From Isochrysis galbana (lineage: Eukaryota; Haptophyta; Isochrysidales; Isochrysidaceae): a stretch of DNA of 64,000 bases. The translations under genes were made by a program, and so were the position numbers. The stretch covers positions 7,634,812 through 7,698,811 of the forward strand of contig CM030931.1 in the NCBI GenBank assembly GCA_018136815.1. Direction: 5' to 3'. The notes under the pieces are model-generated. The model did no database searches. It had not been told where the DNA came from and saw nothing but the letters and a program-made list of their open reading frames with translations. Numbering within the stretch: the stretch's first letter is position 1; each line of letters begins with the position of its first letter. This document shows positions 41,632 through 51,896 of the stretch, piece by piece.

Positions 41632-42186
41632 ATGGGCGAAAGGGATCCCCAAGATGTCGTGAATGGGCTGCTAGGAAAAAGGAAGCGTTGTTCCGTGGAA
41701 TCACTAGCGTCTATGAGCATAGCACAGATGTCTGACGAGGCCTGGTCGGACTTCAGTGATGTGCAAAGTGACATAATGGATATATGTATTTGTGAAGAGC
41801 TCCAACGTGACTCCAATTTCACCACAGAGCTCCAAAGATACAAACATTGGGATTGTAGTGCCGTGAGAGGAAGCATCGAGTCTGTGAAGAAAGAAGTGTT
41901 CGAAGCTGTCGCAGACATGGTAATGCGTACCGGAAGAGGTATACTTGCACACGGACATGATGTCCCTATCCAGCTGGCGTTCTCCTCAACTGTACATTCA
42001 CCTACATCGAGCTTTTGGTTGGCACATGTGAGGACCAATGTGGAAAACACTCAGGGTGAAGATTTCCAGAACGCCGTCTGGGGTATCCTTCGGTGGATGT
42101 TCGGTCGAAGCATCGAGTGGAAAGTCCCCAGAATAGATACCATCAAAGCTTCAATTTCATGGTTGGTGTCGCTGCAAAATCGATAA
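41632..42186 (+). CDS. Unknown protein A (duplicated gene, full copy)
   Basis: 184 aa, single exon, ATG at 41632, stop TAA. I do not recognise the family. The N-terminal 35 residues are basic and Ser-rich (KRKRCSVES). The rest is acidic to neutral and looks helical, with aromatic motifs SFWLAHVRTNVE and NAVWGILRWMFG, and ends in IKASISWLVSLQNR. A second, 5'-truncated copy lies at 42914-43306. Conserved between the two: ICxELxxDSNFTxEL, TSFWLxHVxTN and the whole last 40 residues, while the middle (about residues 95-118) is variable and partly missing in the second copy. The conservation pattern suggests the C-terminal half is the functional domain. Confidence 0.6.
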   Translation: MGERDPQDVVNGLLGKRKRCSVESLASMSIAQMSDEAWSDFSDVQSDIMDICICEELQRDSNFTTELQRYKHWDCSAVRGSIESVKKEVFEAVADMVMRTGRGILAHGHDVPIQLAFSSTVHSPTSSFWLAHVRTNVENTQGEDFQNAVWGILRWMFGRSIEWKVPRIDTIKASISWLVSLQNR

Positions 42187-42734
42187 CGGGTATACACACG
42201 ACGATGCTCAACTCGCACGCGCATTTGTCCATGGTCGACGTCGTCAGCGACGAAGGCAGAGGGGTGTGAGCGGATCCCAAACACACGTTGCTGAGCGTTA
42301 GAGAGTGTGCGGGAACGGGGGCCCCGACGTCCCGTAGGACACGGGTCGACATGCATTCGAATTGGACGAGGACTCCGAGCAACAGGGGGGCGTGCGAAGT
42401 GCGAGCAAGTCCAAAGAATCAACGGAGGCACTGATGGAGGCCACCATGCTTCCGTTCGTTGTCACCTGAGACGTCATTGTGACGAGTTCATTTTGCAGCA
42501 CCTGTACATGTACCTCAGCTTGTCCTGGGTGCTGCTTTGTCGGTTCAGTCGGAATTGCGTGATGACTTCGTCCTGTTCGCATTCAACGTTGTGCTTGTCA
42601 AGGTTGGTGTTATGCCAGGTTTCGTTATTCCACTCCGTCGTCACGTCACGACATGTACCAGCGGCCTCCACGGAATTGCACGTGTAATCATACGATAGCA
42701 TGTCGGGTGAAGGTCTATTCAGTTTGAATTTGGC

Positions 42735-42910
42735 GATTGGCTCAGGCCCTCTCGGGGCGCGCCCTCATGCCGAGCCAAGGCGACGCCGTTCTCGTCGCGT
42801 ACGTGGTGCTCCTGGGCCTCTCCTTCGGGGTGCTCGCGGGGGGGGGGGGGCTCATGGTAGGGTGAGAGTGGAAGGGAAAGGAGACCAAATGAAGGCAAGC
42901 CGCCTCAGAG
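42735..42910 (+). pseudogene. Cytochrome b561 fragment, copy 1, with junction motif
   Basis: 42750-42850 reads GRALMPSQGDAVLVAYVVLLG, the same segment found in the longer minus-strand fragment at 43930-44440. It ends in a G run, GGCTCATGGTAGGGTGAGAG, and then the junction motif GACCAAATGAAGGCAAGCC. The motif directly abuts the truncated start of unknown gene copy B. Confidence 0.65.
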
Positions 42911-42913
42911 CTT

Positions 42914-43306
42914 TCTGACGATGGCTGGTTGGCCTACACTGATTATGCGGATACACTGTCCTCAGATATTTGTAACGAGCTGAAGCAGGACTCCAACTTC
43001 ACCGCAGAGCTAGACATGTACAACTATTGGAATTGCGATGACGTGAAAAGTAGCATCGCGTTCATGAAGGCGAAAATGTTCAACGCCTTCGCAAGTATGA
43101 GTACCGCAACATATGTACGTCCACCTACAACGAGCTTTTGGTTGGAACATGTGAAGACCAATATAGAAGAAGACAAGAAAGGTTACGAGAACGCCATCTG
43201 GGGCATCCTTCGGTGCATGTTCGGTCCAAGCATCCAGTGGGAAGTCCCCAGGATAGAGACCATCAAAGCTTCCATTTCGTGGTTGGTGTCGATGCAAACT
43301 CGATAA
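42914..43306 (+). pseudogene. Unknown protein B (5'-truncated paralogue of A)
   Basis: 131 codons are open from 42914, where similarity to gene A begins (SDDGWLAYTDY against SDEAWSDFSD); the stop is TAA at 43304-43306. No ATG precedes the first conserved block. The first in-frame one is at 43016, well inside the domain, and the upstream sequence is the b561-fragment repeat. The first third of the gene was therefore replaced when the repeat arrived, or lost at the duplication. The remaining frame is intact and well conserved, so a transcript starting in the repeat could still be translated. Same unknown family as A. Confidence 0.6.
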
Positions 43307-43496
43307 CGTTATGTACGAAAACGCTACGCGGACACAAAACCACTCTAAAAGCGCACTTTCCTCCAGCCACCCGCAGCACTTGGGCCTGACACAGACACTG
43401 ATCTTGATGGACTAGCGTGCATGCCAACGCTTTCTGGCTGGCTTTCAAAGGAATTCGATCAATTTTCTTTGGAGGGAAACCAACATGGGATGAGAT

Positions 43497-43662
43497 ATCG
43501 TGATTTCAACGATATATCCACCCTGCCCCAAATCGAGTGAATGGAGTCAGACCACGTGTGTGTTTCAACATGTGAAGGGTCAAGTTGACTCAAGTAACCT
43601 CCAGGTGACAATGAAAGGTGTCAGCAGGGATGGGGATAATTGAACGCTTTTGGTCTGAAGGA
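43497..43662 (-). repeat. Inverted repeat, right arm (partner 33873-34030)
   Basis: Reverse complement of 33873-34030 with scattered substitutions. It lies 3' of gene copy B and 5' of a family B fragment. Confidence 0.85.
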
Positions 43663-43677
43663 TACATCCCTCACCCC

Positions 43678-43832
43678 CAACTAAGTTTATACTTAATTCG
43701 CCCATGGGGGGGCACGAGCCCCCCTCTCTCTCCACTCCTCCCCTGCCATGGGGGAGGAACCACCCGCTCTCCTGGCACGCCTGATGGCCTGCCAGGAGCA
43801 CACTGCCCTGCTGACCCATCCCTCTCCCCACA
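43678..43832 (+). repeat. Family B repeat, 3'-truncated copy fused to junction motif
   Basis: It starts AACTAAGTTTATACTTAATTC like the complete copies and stops at CTCTCCCCACAG, after which complete copies read GCTCGCCCC but this one reads AGGTCGTTTGCCTTCATTTGG. Confidence 0.82.
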
Positions 43833-43929
43833 GAGGTCGTTTGCCTTCATTTGGTACCCCTCGTTTCCAAATACGCGATGCGTCGGTATAAAAGAAATCC
43901 CCTCCTGTGGGGACTCTCACCCTACCATG

Positions 43930-44440
43930 AGCCCCCCCCCCCCCCCCCGCGAGCACCCCCAAGGAGAGGCCCAGGAGCACCCCGTACGCGACGATAACGG
44001 CGTCGCCTTGGCTCGGCATGAGGGCGCGCCCCGAGAGGGCCTGGTAGACGCCCACGGCGAGCACGGCGTAGCCCGTCCCCTTGTGCGCGACCCGCCACAC
44101 GGCGCGGCGTGTGGTGCGGGCGGCGGGCGGGCCGCGCACGAGCGCGTTGAGCGGCTGCAGCAGGGCGAGGGCGAGGGCGAAGGCGACGGCCCCGAGCGTA
44201 TGATGGGGGTGCGAGAAGTGGCGCCCTCGGGGCACCCACGCGACGGCGAGCGCGACGCCGGCGGCGGCCACCGCAAAGCCCGCTTACCTGCGAGAGCGGG
44301 GGGGGGGTGCCTTGTTTCGTGGGAGGGAGGGCCGATGGGGGGGGGGGGGGGGAGGAGGGAGAAACACACCTGCACCACGCGATGCACACGGAGCCAGAGG
44401 CCGCCGGTGAGCCGGGAGCGCCAAGCGAGCGAGAAAAAGG
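43930..44440 (-). pseudogene. Cytochrome b561 (DOMON-linked type) fragment
   Basis: The minus strand has recognisable b561 transmembrane sequence: LTGGLWLRVHRVVQ followed by a GTGTGT donor at about 44370, then after a G-rich gap FAVAAAGVALAV, HPHHTLGAVAFALALALLQPLNALVR and WRVAHKGTGYAVLAVGVYQALSG. In this family the His residues in HR, HPHH and AHKG positions bind haem and carry electrons across a membrane. No start codon, DOMON domain or sound acceptor is present. The fragment ends in a G run plus the junction motif, as do the shorter copies at 42735 and 51556. I read it as a gene fragment carried by a repeat. Confidence 0.6.
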
Positions 44441-44526
44441 CGCCCGAGGGGAGGAGCACGCTGGTTGGCGACGCGCGGTGCCTTCAAACCCTTCGCCGGG
44501 TAGCCGGGGGGGGTGCTCCTGGGATT

Positions 44527-45411
44527 TCAGATCCCCGACAGCGAATAGCGTGTACAGCCACGGAAGCATTTGATATGGTATAGTAGGCTCTGCCCGAGGG
44601 TATACCCGGCTTCGAAGTTCCAGAGCTTACGCGGGGGCGGTACGGCGCACCCTTTTCGACGCACGAGGACGCGAAAGCCAACCGACTTCCTGCGGCTTTT
44701 GAGGACGCGAAAGTCGGACATGTGCAAGAAGCGGGAGCTAAATACCAACATATCTCCGGGCGTGAAATCCAAATACTTCGCACATCGGCTGATCTTGGAC
44801 TCCCTTTCGTGCCGAGGGGTCACGAACATCAATGTTTGGTTGTCGTCTGCAAGCCTCACACGGCCATTCTCTCCTTCATTGGAATCAAATATGAACATGT
44901 TACCCCAGTTTTGTTCGTGCTCGTTTTCAAGAAGCATCCAAACTTGGAACCCGTCGTTCGGATAGAATTCCCACTGGATGTCATTGTGGATCTGGGGAAA
45001 GTACGCGCCCTCTTTGGACAGTACATCCAAGACGATCAAGTCCTCAAGCTTGAGCTCGCGCCCATCACAATGAATGTGCGGCAAAATCATCTTGAGCAAC
45101 GCATCGATATCCCCCCGCGCGACCTTCCGCTTCAATGCTTGTACATACTCCGAGGCGCCCAAGCAGAAGGCCCACTCATCGTGTCCTCTCTTGCAGTCGT
45201 ATGGGGTGGTGGGCAATAAGTCGTCCCTTCTGACATTGCGAATATCGAAGACTTGTGAGAAATGAGCATACAAATTGCGGTTGGTCCTCAACCGAGCCGC
45301 TGTCACGCGGTCGATGTACGCGTTCTTGAGACGCTCATGGCACAATAGCAGTGTGATCACACAAGCCAACAGGACGCAGAGCACCAGGGCACACGTGGGC
45401 TTGGTACGCAT
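44527..45411 (-). CDS. Membrane-anchored 2-oxoglutarate/Fe(II) oxygenase
   Basis: Single exon, 294 aa from the ATG at 45411. Residues 8-24 (ALVLCVLLACVITLLLC) form a signal anchor with a short basic N-terminus, so the domain should face the ER/Golgi lumen. The catalytic pattern of the double-stranded beta-helix dioxygenases is visible: H142-N-D144 (Fe ligands), H230 in FLHMSDF, and R247 in GFRVLVRR (2-oxoglutarate). PGDMLVFSSRFLH is the typical strand around the distal His. Such lumenal enzymes hydroxylate proteins, lipids or glycans; the substrate here is unknown. Overall similarity is closest to the phytanoyl-CoA-dioxygenase-like group. The gene is enclosed by repeat debris on both sides and begins 59 bases from the end of an FkbM fragment. 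Confidence 0.72.
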   Translation of the reverse strand: MRTKPTCALVLCVLLACVITLLLCHERLKNAYIDRVTAARLRTNRNLYAHFSQVFDIRNVRRDDLLPTTPYDCKRGHDEWAFCLGASEYVQALKRKVARGDIDALLKMILPHIHCDGRELKLEDLIVLDVLSKEGAYFPQIHNDIQWEFYPNDGFQVWMLLENEHEQNWGNMFIFDSNEGENGRVRLADDNQTLMFVTPRHERESKISRCAKYLDFTPGDMLVFSSRFLHMSDFRVLKSRRKSVGFRVLVRRKGCAVPPPRKLWNFEAGYTLGQSLLYHIKCFRGCTRYSLSGI

Positions 45412-45469
45412 GATTCTCCTTACCCAATCACGAGCGAAAAACACAGACTGAGGATGCGCACGTATTCCG

Positions 45470-45813
45470 TCACTGCGGGTCGCGCACCCCGACCCAGTCG
45501 CCGCCCGTGCGGTCCCAGGACTCGCGGAGGCGGAAGCCGGCGGCGGCCACCTCGGCCGCGAGCAGCTGAGCGGAGGCGTTGTGCGCGGCCAGGTGGCGGT
45601 GCGCGACCTCGAAGGAGAGGGCGGCGGTGCGCCGGAGGGTGCGCCGCGCGCCGCGGAGGACGCTCAGCTCGCTCCCCTGCACGTCGAGCTTCATGAGCCG
45701 CACCCGCCGGACGGCGGCGAGCTCGGCGTCGGCCGTGCTCACCTCGACGCGGATCGGCGCGTGCATCTGGTCGGTCGCGCGGTCGGGCACGGGCACGTGG
45801 AGCACGGCGTCAC
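45470..45813 (-). CDS. FkbM-family methyltransferase, C-terminal exon (partial)
   Basis: 115 codons follow a GGGGGCAG acceptor, ending in TGA at 45470-45472. LMKLDVQGSELSVLRGA is the FkbM motif (IKIDVEGxExxVLRG in most members) in the Rossmann fold that binds S-adenosylmethionine, followed by LSFEV and a typical C-terminal strand-helix (LLAAEVAAAGFRL). FkbM enzymes O-methylate sugars or small molecules. The upstream half, including the glycine-rich SAM loop, is not in sight. The 5' side is family D repeat whose edge coincides with the acceptor, followed at 46639 by the assembly gap. Either the 5' exons lie beyond the repeat and gap, or this is a truncated remnant. Confidence 0.6.
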
Positions 45814-45814
45814 C

Positions 45815-46362
45815 TGCCCCCTGAGCAATGCTCCCACGCCCCTGCAGGCCACCTGGGGACCTGAAGAGGGGCCGCAGGCGCGCGCCATGGGCCCCCGCCG
45901 CAGGGAAGAGAGGAGGAAAAGGGAAGAGGGAGGGGAGGGGGGAGCGGCAGCTCTCAGCTCTCCCCTCCGGCAGAAACGTGTCTTCTCGCCCCGTTTGGGT
46001 AAGAGAAGACGGGGGCGCCAGAGCCAGGAGGGAAGGGCCGCGGCTCGCCGCGGCCACTCGCTCGGGCGAGGGAGATTAGCGCTCTAGGCCCCTAAACTCA
46101 CGAGTGCCCCCTTCCCCCCCCCTGCGTTGCTTTTACCCGCAAGAGTTTTTTCCCCAGCGTGGACTCGAGGAGAGGGTGTGCTGGGGTGCGCAGGGTCGGT
46201 GCTTGCACTGGGGGGAGGACAAATATCGAGGGGAGGGGGCAGTGCCCCTCCCCCCGGTACCACTCGGACACCTGGCTCGCCAGGCATGGCGGGATTCCGG
46301 GACTGAAAAGTTGTGTCCAATTAGCTAGTGGGGTTGGCTAGGATATAACATTAATATTTTAA
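45815..46362 (-). mobile_element. Family D repeat, copy 1
   Basis: It matches 53930-54488 throughout: GGCCACCTGGGGACCT, the GAGGGAGGGGAGGGGGGAGCGGCAGCTCTC stretch, GAGGGAAGGGCC-CGGCTCGCCGCGGCCACTCG, GGACAAC/ATATC, and the end GTTGTGTCCAATTAGCTAG. A short polypurine-free core resembles the module in families B and C. Confidence 0.8.
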
Positions 46363-46638
46363 TTAATGTTAATTTAGGATACATCCGCCTCACCCCTTAC
46401 TCGGTGGCCGCTCTTCCTTCAGTGTGCCTTCCCCGGAAGGAGCGCTGGCACAAGCGCGGACGTGTGGTGGTGTGTGTGTGTGTTGGGTGGGGGGTGGGGT
46501 GGGGGGCAGGGGGGGACGGAAGAAGTCACGGGGGGGGGTGGGGAGCAGGAGTGGGGACCGAAGAAGTCCCCACTCTGCTGAATATGAATAGCGCGCATGA
46601 AAAGCTTGCACGTTGCGGCACAAGCAGTGGCAACGGCT

Positions 46639-46738
46639 NNNNNNNNNNNNNNNNNNNNNNNNNNNNNNNNNNNNNNNNNNNNNNNNNNNNNNNNNNNNNN
46701 NNNNNNNNNNNNNNNNNNNNNNNNNNNNNNNNNNNNNN
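46639..46738. other. Assembly gap, 100 N
   Basis: Exactly 100 N, the conventional placeholder for a gap of unknown length. It lies just 5' of the SLC13 gene and may hide its first exon. Confidence 0.99.
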
Positions 46739-46844
46739 CTCACTTTGTAGTCTCACCTTCCGTACATTCGAATTGAAACCAAATTCCTCGTATGGATTCT
46801 CGCAGGAACTCCGATCCGTGCCGCATCCCGATCATGAAAGCTTT

Positions 46845-49800
46845 ATGCGGGAAGACGAAGAATTCGCTGCGACTCCGAGCAGGTGTGCTGCCCGGTCGGT
46901 TTATCTTCCCTCACTTGAAGTAGAGATGACGATTTTTCACCCTCGCCAATGAGCATGATGTCGAATCTCATTCGCGATACTTGACACCTCCAACGGCTTG
47001 TCTCCCTTCACTCCTGTTGTTTACAGCGCCGATGTCCATGACCGCATTCCCGGCGGTTCATCGCTTTTGCATCGTCACCGGGATGGTAACCAACAGCCCT
47101 CCAGGACTTTCTCGGTTGGCGGCTTTGGTAATGCTGTCCCTCTGAATGTGGATCCGTTTCCACACAAGAGGGTAAGAGAAGTCCCGGACGCACCTGACGC
47201 GGGCTATAGTAATTTTACTGGCGGCATGGATGGAGCTGATGATCCGCTCGGTTCCAGTATCGATGGGCAGGCACTGACGCCAATGTCGCCTAAGGAGCTT
47301 GCTATGGAGCCTGTACCACGACCACCGCAATTCTGCCACGCCGCTCAAAGCGCAGGTGCCGCGCTTGGCATCGCTATTTTCCTGGCTGTCCTGCCCTGGG
47401 AAATGTCAAGTCGTCATCCTGCGGCTAATGACATGCTGGGTGTCATCGGTTTGGTGTCCGTCTTTTGGATGTTTGAGGTGATGCCGCTACCGGCGTCGTC
47501 GCTGCTCCCAATGTTTCTCATGCCGGCGCTCGGCATCCTTGATGGTGGGCAGGTGATGCACCACCCTGCTTCTTCGTTTCCAGTAGTGCACTTACAGTTG
47601 TGCTTGTCCCGGTCCTTGACTTTGGGTGCAACAATGCGCATCCTCGTCCCTAAGTGCGAGGCCTGTCCCTAAGTGCGAGGCCTGTCACTTAGTGTGCAGC
47701 ACGGCCCACGATGCTCTTGCCAGGTTGCCGCTTCCTATTGGGGCAAAGTTCAAATGATGTTCGTTGGGGCATTCATCGTCGATGTTGGCATTGAGCATGT
47801 GAACTTGCACCAACGGCTCGCGCTGAAAGTACTTCTTTGCACCGGTGAGAGCACCGACATGAGCACGTGCCACTTTTCATGCTCATTCCGTGCACCACCA
47901 CCCTCAACCAAGCGTGGATTGCCCCGGCCTCCTGCCCCTCTGATCCTCTCCGTGGAACTGTTGCGCAGGCGTGGAGAGACCTTGGATAGTCCTCGTGTCC
48001 TTTTCCTTTATTGCCTTTTCCCTCTCAACAGTTTGTTCAAATACAGCCACGACGGTCATGCTGGTCCCATTCGCGACCGGCCTCCTGGACATGGCTGCGG
48101 CCCAGGTGATTTCTACAACGCTCTTCTTGCTCGGGTACTCCCCGCTCTTCCTGTTGCATGTGGAATGGCGAAAAGTTGCGTCCAAGGGCAGGTCGCGCAG
48201 AGAAATTCGTTCTGATCTGATTTCACCCCTACCTCCTCATTGATGTGTCTCTTGCTTCATGGCTGCCCGATCCCATCTCTCCCTAATAGGCAATCGCAAA
48301 AGGGCAAGGTGAAGACGCACGGAAGCTTCAGTGCGCCGTATTACTTGGTATCGCTTTTGCTGGGGCGGCAGGCGGCATGTCAACCTTAATCGGCACTCCA
48401 CCAAATGGGGTGCTTGCCGGTCAGCCGATCCTTCAAGGCGAATTGCAGGTGTGTTAAGCAGCCTTGCGGTAGCTCCATGATGCCTCCCTGCCCTTAACTT
48501 TACATTATGTTTTGGAGAAAATACCAACACCTGCTCCCGAGTCTTTTCACACCGATTTAATTTGTCAACTTACCTTTCACTGCCGCACGCCCACGCAGTT
48601 TGCTGGCTGGTTCTTCTTTGCCATGCCGGTTGCTATACTTGTCTTCCTCTTGTCGATGATAGTATTACAGGTTTCCGTTTTAAGCGGTGTCCGTCTACAG
48701 CTGGACGAGGACCTTCTTGTCCTTCAATACGAACAATTAGGGGATGTTTCCAGGGATGAAATTGCTGCCGGTGGAGTTCTCCTTCTGCAGGTTAGCGCCG
48801 TCTTTCTCAAACAGCCCCTTGCGCGCGAGCACCGCACAACGCTAGTAACCACATCGCTGCGAACCTTTCCCCTAGACCGAATACTACTGCTTCTAATTCA
48901 ACTTCCTTGCCCGCTATGCCAGGTATTCTTGTGGATTTCTCGGCCCTATTTGCTCGAGCCGATTGTTGGTCCCAGCCTGAACGATGCAGCCACTGCGTGT
49001 GGGTCCTGCGTGCTGATGTTTGTCATTCCGTCTGTCAAACGCCCGGGCGAGGCGCTCCTAACGTGGAGTGTTGCACAGCAGCACTTGCCCTGGGGCATCC
49101 TGCTCCTTCTTGGCGCAGGCTTCGCTCTTGCGGACGGATGCGAGGCGAGTGGCCTCACATTAGTCCTTGGCCGACACCTTGCGGAGGTGAGCCATCTCCT
49201 CGCTTTTTTCATTGTCCTCCTCCTCACTCTTTTGAATTACGTGGGCTGTCACATGGAACCCACGCCAACGTATCCACTTGCCTCCACTTGAGCATATTAC
49301 GTCCGTGCGCTCGAAGACGGGTGGGCAAAGGCCGTGAGGCCGAGGACATCGCTACCGCCTCACATCCGGGTTTAATCGTATGACGACTTATATCTTTGCC
49401 AACCGTAGCGAATGGCCCGATTGGAGCCGTTTCTCCATTCCCATCTATCTTCTCGCACACTGAAAAGCCTCTCTCCTAACCTCCTCAGGCTTTGGCTGGC
49501 CTCTCTCAAATCAAACTTGTCTTTACCATTGTTAGCGCTCTAAGCGTATTGACGCAGCTGACCTCGAACGTCGCCACTGCCAACACACTTCTGCCATTGT
49601 TGTCCGCGGTATCGCAGGTAGCGGCGAGCCATGCAACCTCCCACCCCCCCACCCCCCACCCCCACCGTTGCGGTCCGGCATTTGTTCTTGTCTCTAGGTT
49701 TATCACGCCAGATGCGGCGAAAGTACCCACCATTCCACCTGACCCGCCTCCAGGCTCGTCTCACACACCCAATGCTACTGCTGCTGCCGGCTACCATTGC

Positions 49801-50261
49801 TTGCTCTTTCGCTTTCATGTTACCAGCCGCCAATGCTTCAAACTCTGTTGTCTTTGCCACCCAACGACTCTCGATAACCGATTTCATTGGCACCGGCGGC
49901 TTGTTAACTCTCGCATGTGTAGTTATTGGCTCTCCAGTCATTTACTACATGGTGCGTAATCCGACCGTCACTCTTCCGACCACATGGCTAGCATGGCAAT
50001 CGCGCCCTAATGCTGCTGGAGTGACCGGCGCCTTGGCGCACTCACTTCTCTACTCCCATAATGAATTCGCTCACCTGACACTCGTTCTTTCAGGCCGACG
50101 CTGTATTTGGGGTCCTTGGCCCTTTCCCTCAGTGGGCTTGCAATGAGAAGCATTGCGCGTGGATCCCACTCGAAGGATTCGTCGATGGCATTCCCGTTTC
50201 TGAGCAGGAATGCTGCACACTATGTTCCACGCTCTGCTCTATCTCCTTGCAGGGCCTCTAG
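46845..50261 (+). CDS. SLC13/DASS family sodium-coupled anion symporter
   Basis: Exons: 46845-46882 (start provisional), 47027-47552, 47724-47844, 47969-48105, 48290-48448, 48599-48790, 48923-49186, 49489-49617, 49754-49951, 50094-50261. All are in phase; 643 aa. Members import sulfate, phosphate or di/tricarboxylates with Na+. Marks: LGIAIFLAVLPWEM and FWMFEVMPLPASSLLP at the first helices, QVAASYWGKVQMMFVGAFI, the two SNT-type substrate motifs CSNTATTVMLVPFA and TSNVATANTLLPLL, STLIGTPPNGV, and FMLPAANASNSVVFA. About 100 hydrophilic residues precede the first helix, and a Cys-rich tail (WACNEKHCAWIP, ECCTLCSTLC) follows the last. The first exon may extend into or beyond the assembly gap, since the frame is open back to it. 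The next in-frame stop after the tail is TAG at 50259; a Pro-rich frame further on was not joined. Confidence 0.88.
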
Positions 50262-50820
50262 CTTGAGGTTGTGGTTCGCTCTCCACACCTCGGAGAGGCA
50301 GCTCAGTCCTTGCCAATGCGCCGATGTGTTTGGTTCTTCTCAGCTCGTGTGACCTTGTTGCAAGGGGCCCCTGCCCTCGCGTTCATGCCGCCGTTCGCCC
50401 TAACCACCCCCCTTTCTTGCGCCTCACCGCGACAGGCATGCGCTCTTTCGGTGCGATTTCCCGAGTATTGCTTCCTGCGCAATGGCTCATTGATCGAATT
50501 GAGTTTGTTCGCACCACCTTCACCTCCCAGTGCGCCGCCGCCTCCCTTCTTGCCTCCCGTGCCTGGGCCACCGTACCCACCATAAAAATCACCGAACGGT
50601 TTCTCGTCCAAGAGTTGATCGCATCAATTCAGTGTGCAAGCGCCATAGACGGGTCACGATTGCCATTGTTTGCCTTTTTGCATTGAGGCAATGGGTGGTG
50701 GGCTTATTTTTGATGATGTGCGTGACACTTGATGTTGCGTATTTTGGTCCGGCTTTGCTCCATCCAAGTTGTGTGTGCTGAGCCTCGCGTGAAACTTGCG
50801 GCCGGATAGGTAAGCATATA

Positions 50821-50903
50821 AGAGCTATGCCATTAGCTATAGCTAGCAGCTAGGAAACAATAGAAGAGCTATGCCATTAGCTATAGCTAGCAGCTAGGAA
50901 ACA
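50821..50903 (+). repeat. Exact 39-bp tandem duplication
   Basis: 50821-50859 and 50865-50903 are identical (AGAGCTATGCCATTAGCTAT...) with five bases between. The unit itself contains AGCTATAGCTAGCAGCT palindromes. Confidence 0.95.
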
Positions 50904-51299
50904 CGCTCCGCTAATTTGATGCGCACAGCGCCCCTCCGCCCCTTTAGTGAGGCAAGCGGCGATCTAAGCTCAAGGCTAAAGCTGAAGCACCTCTAACAGT
51001 ACAACTACTGAAATTCTTGACTTCAGTAGTGGGCAACTAGCACTAGCAACTAAGTATATATTTAGTTCACAACATTGGGGGAGGAGCCTCGTGCCCTCCC
51101 ACCCCGGGCTCCAACTCCCCTCCGGGGGGGCCGTCGGCCATCCTCATGCCATGCCGTCTGGCATGTGCTGAGCGCACTCATCACCCCGACTCTAAACCCC
51201 CGTTGGCGCACGAGTCAAAAGACCCACTCTCAGGCCCGCATCCGCATGGGTCCGTACTCGTACTCACCCCCCCCCCTCCCCCCCGCTCCCCCGAACGAA

Positions 51300-51475
51300 G
51301 AGGCCTGCCCGGATCCCATACTCCGGAATCATACTCCGCACCGGGCCCAGGGTAGTGTACCATGTACCAGGGCCGTACCCCCAAAATCGACAATGATAAA
51401 GGAAAGAGGGGGGGAAGGGAATGAGATGGAGCGAAGGGAAGTGAGTAGTGAGGGCGATGTCGTCTGGAAAGGTAA
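51300..51475 (+). repeat. LINE-I 3' UTR fragment
   Basis: GAGGCCTGCCCGGATCC, CGGGCCCAGGGTAGTGTACC, CAGGGCCGTACCCCC and GGGCGATGTC appear in the order seen at 22631-22780, but the terminal CTGAATCTTCAGAT is absent. It is cut at the junction motif. Confidence 0.7.
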
Positions 51476-51605
51476 GGTCGTTTGCCTTCATTTGGTACCC
51501 CTCGTTTCCAAATACGCGTCAGAGCCGCAATGTCATGGCCCCTCCCGGCACGTTGTCGGATGCGTGCGCGGGCGACGCCGTTCTCGTCGCGTACGCCTCT
51601 CCTTC
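51476..51605 (+). pseudogene. Junction motif plus short cytochrome b561 fragment (copy 3)
   Basis: AGGTCGTTTGCCTTCATTTGG is followed by GGGCGACGCCGTTCTCGTCGCG, which matches 42778-42800 (GDAVLVAY) of copy 1. Confidence 0.6.
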
Positions 51606-51731
51606 GGAGAAAAAGTCAAACGACCTCTTTTTACGTAGTCTTCCGTCAAATTTCCTATTTTTTTCTGAGTTGTTCGATTGCAACATTCGCTATATCTGCC
51701 CTTTTTTTGTTCTAATGTATCAACTGGTCTA

Positions 51732-51827
51732 TTAATATCCCCTTGCGCGGTTCATAATATCCCCTTGCGCGGTGCAAAATCTTCATAATATCCCCTTGCG
51801 CGGTTCATAATATCCCCTTGCGCGGTG
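51732..51827 (+). repeat. Tandem repeat AATATCCCCTTGCGCGG, four units
   Basis: Units start at 51734, 51756, 51787 and 51809, in a pattern of 22-31-22 base spacing, so a pair was itself duplicated. Confidence 0.95.
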
Positions 51828-51896
51828 AAATGCGCGATTTGCGGGTCGAGAAATCAGTTTGTTCATCGGGAACTGCCCTGTCGCGCCTAACGACTC

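Larger units (their letters stand above)
50262..51896. other. Intergenic, simple repeats and repeat fragments
   Basis: 50262-50690 has Pro-rich plus-strand and Gly-rich minus-strand frames without a clear gene. Then come an exact 39-bp duplication, a LINE-I 3' UTR piece (51300-51475), a junction motif with short b561 piece (51476-51605) and a tandem array (51732-51827). Confidence 0.5.
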
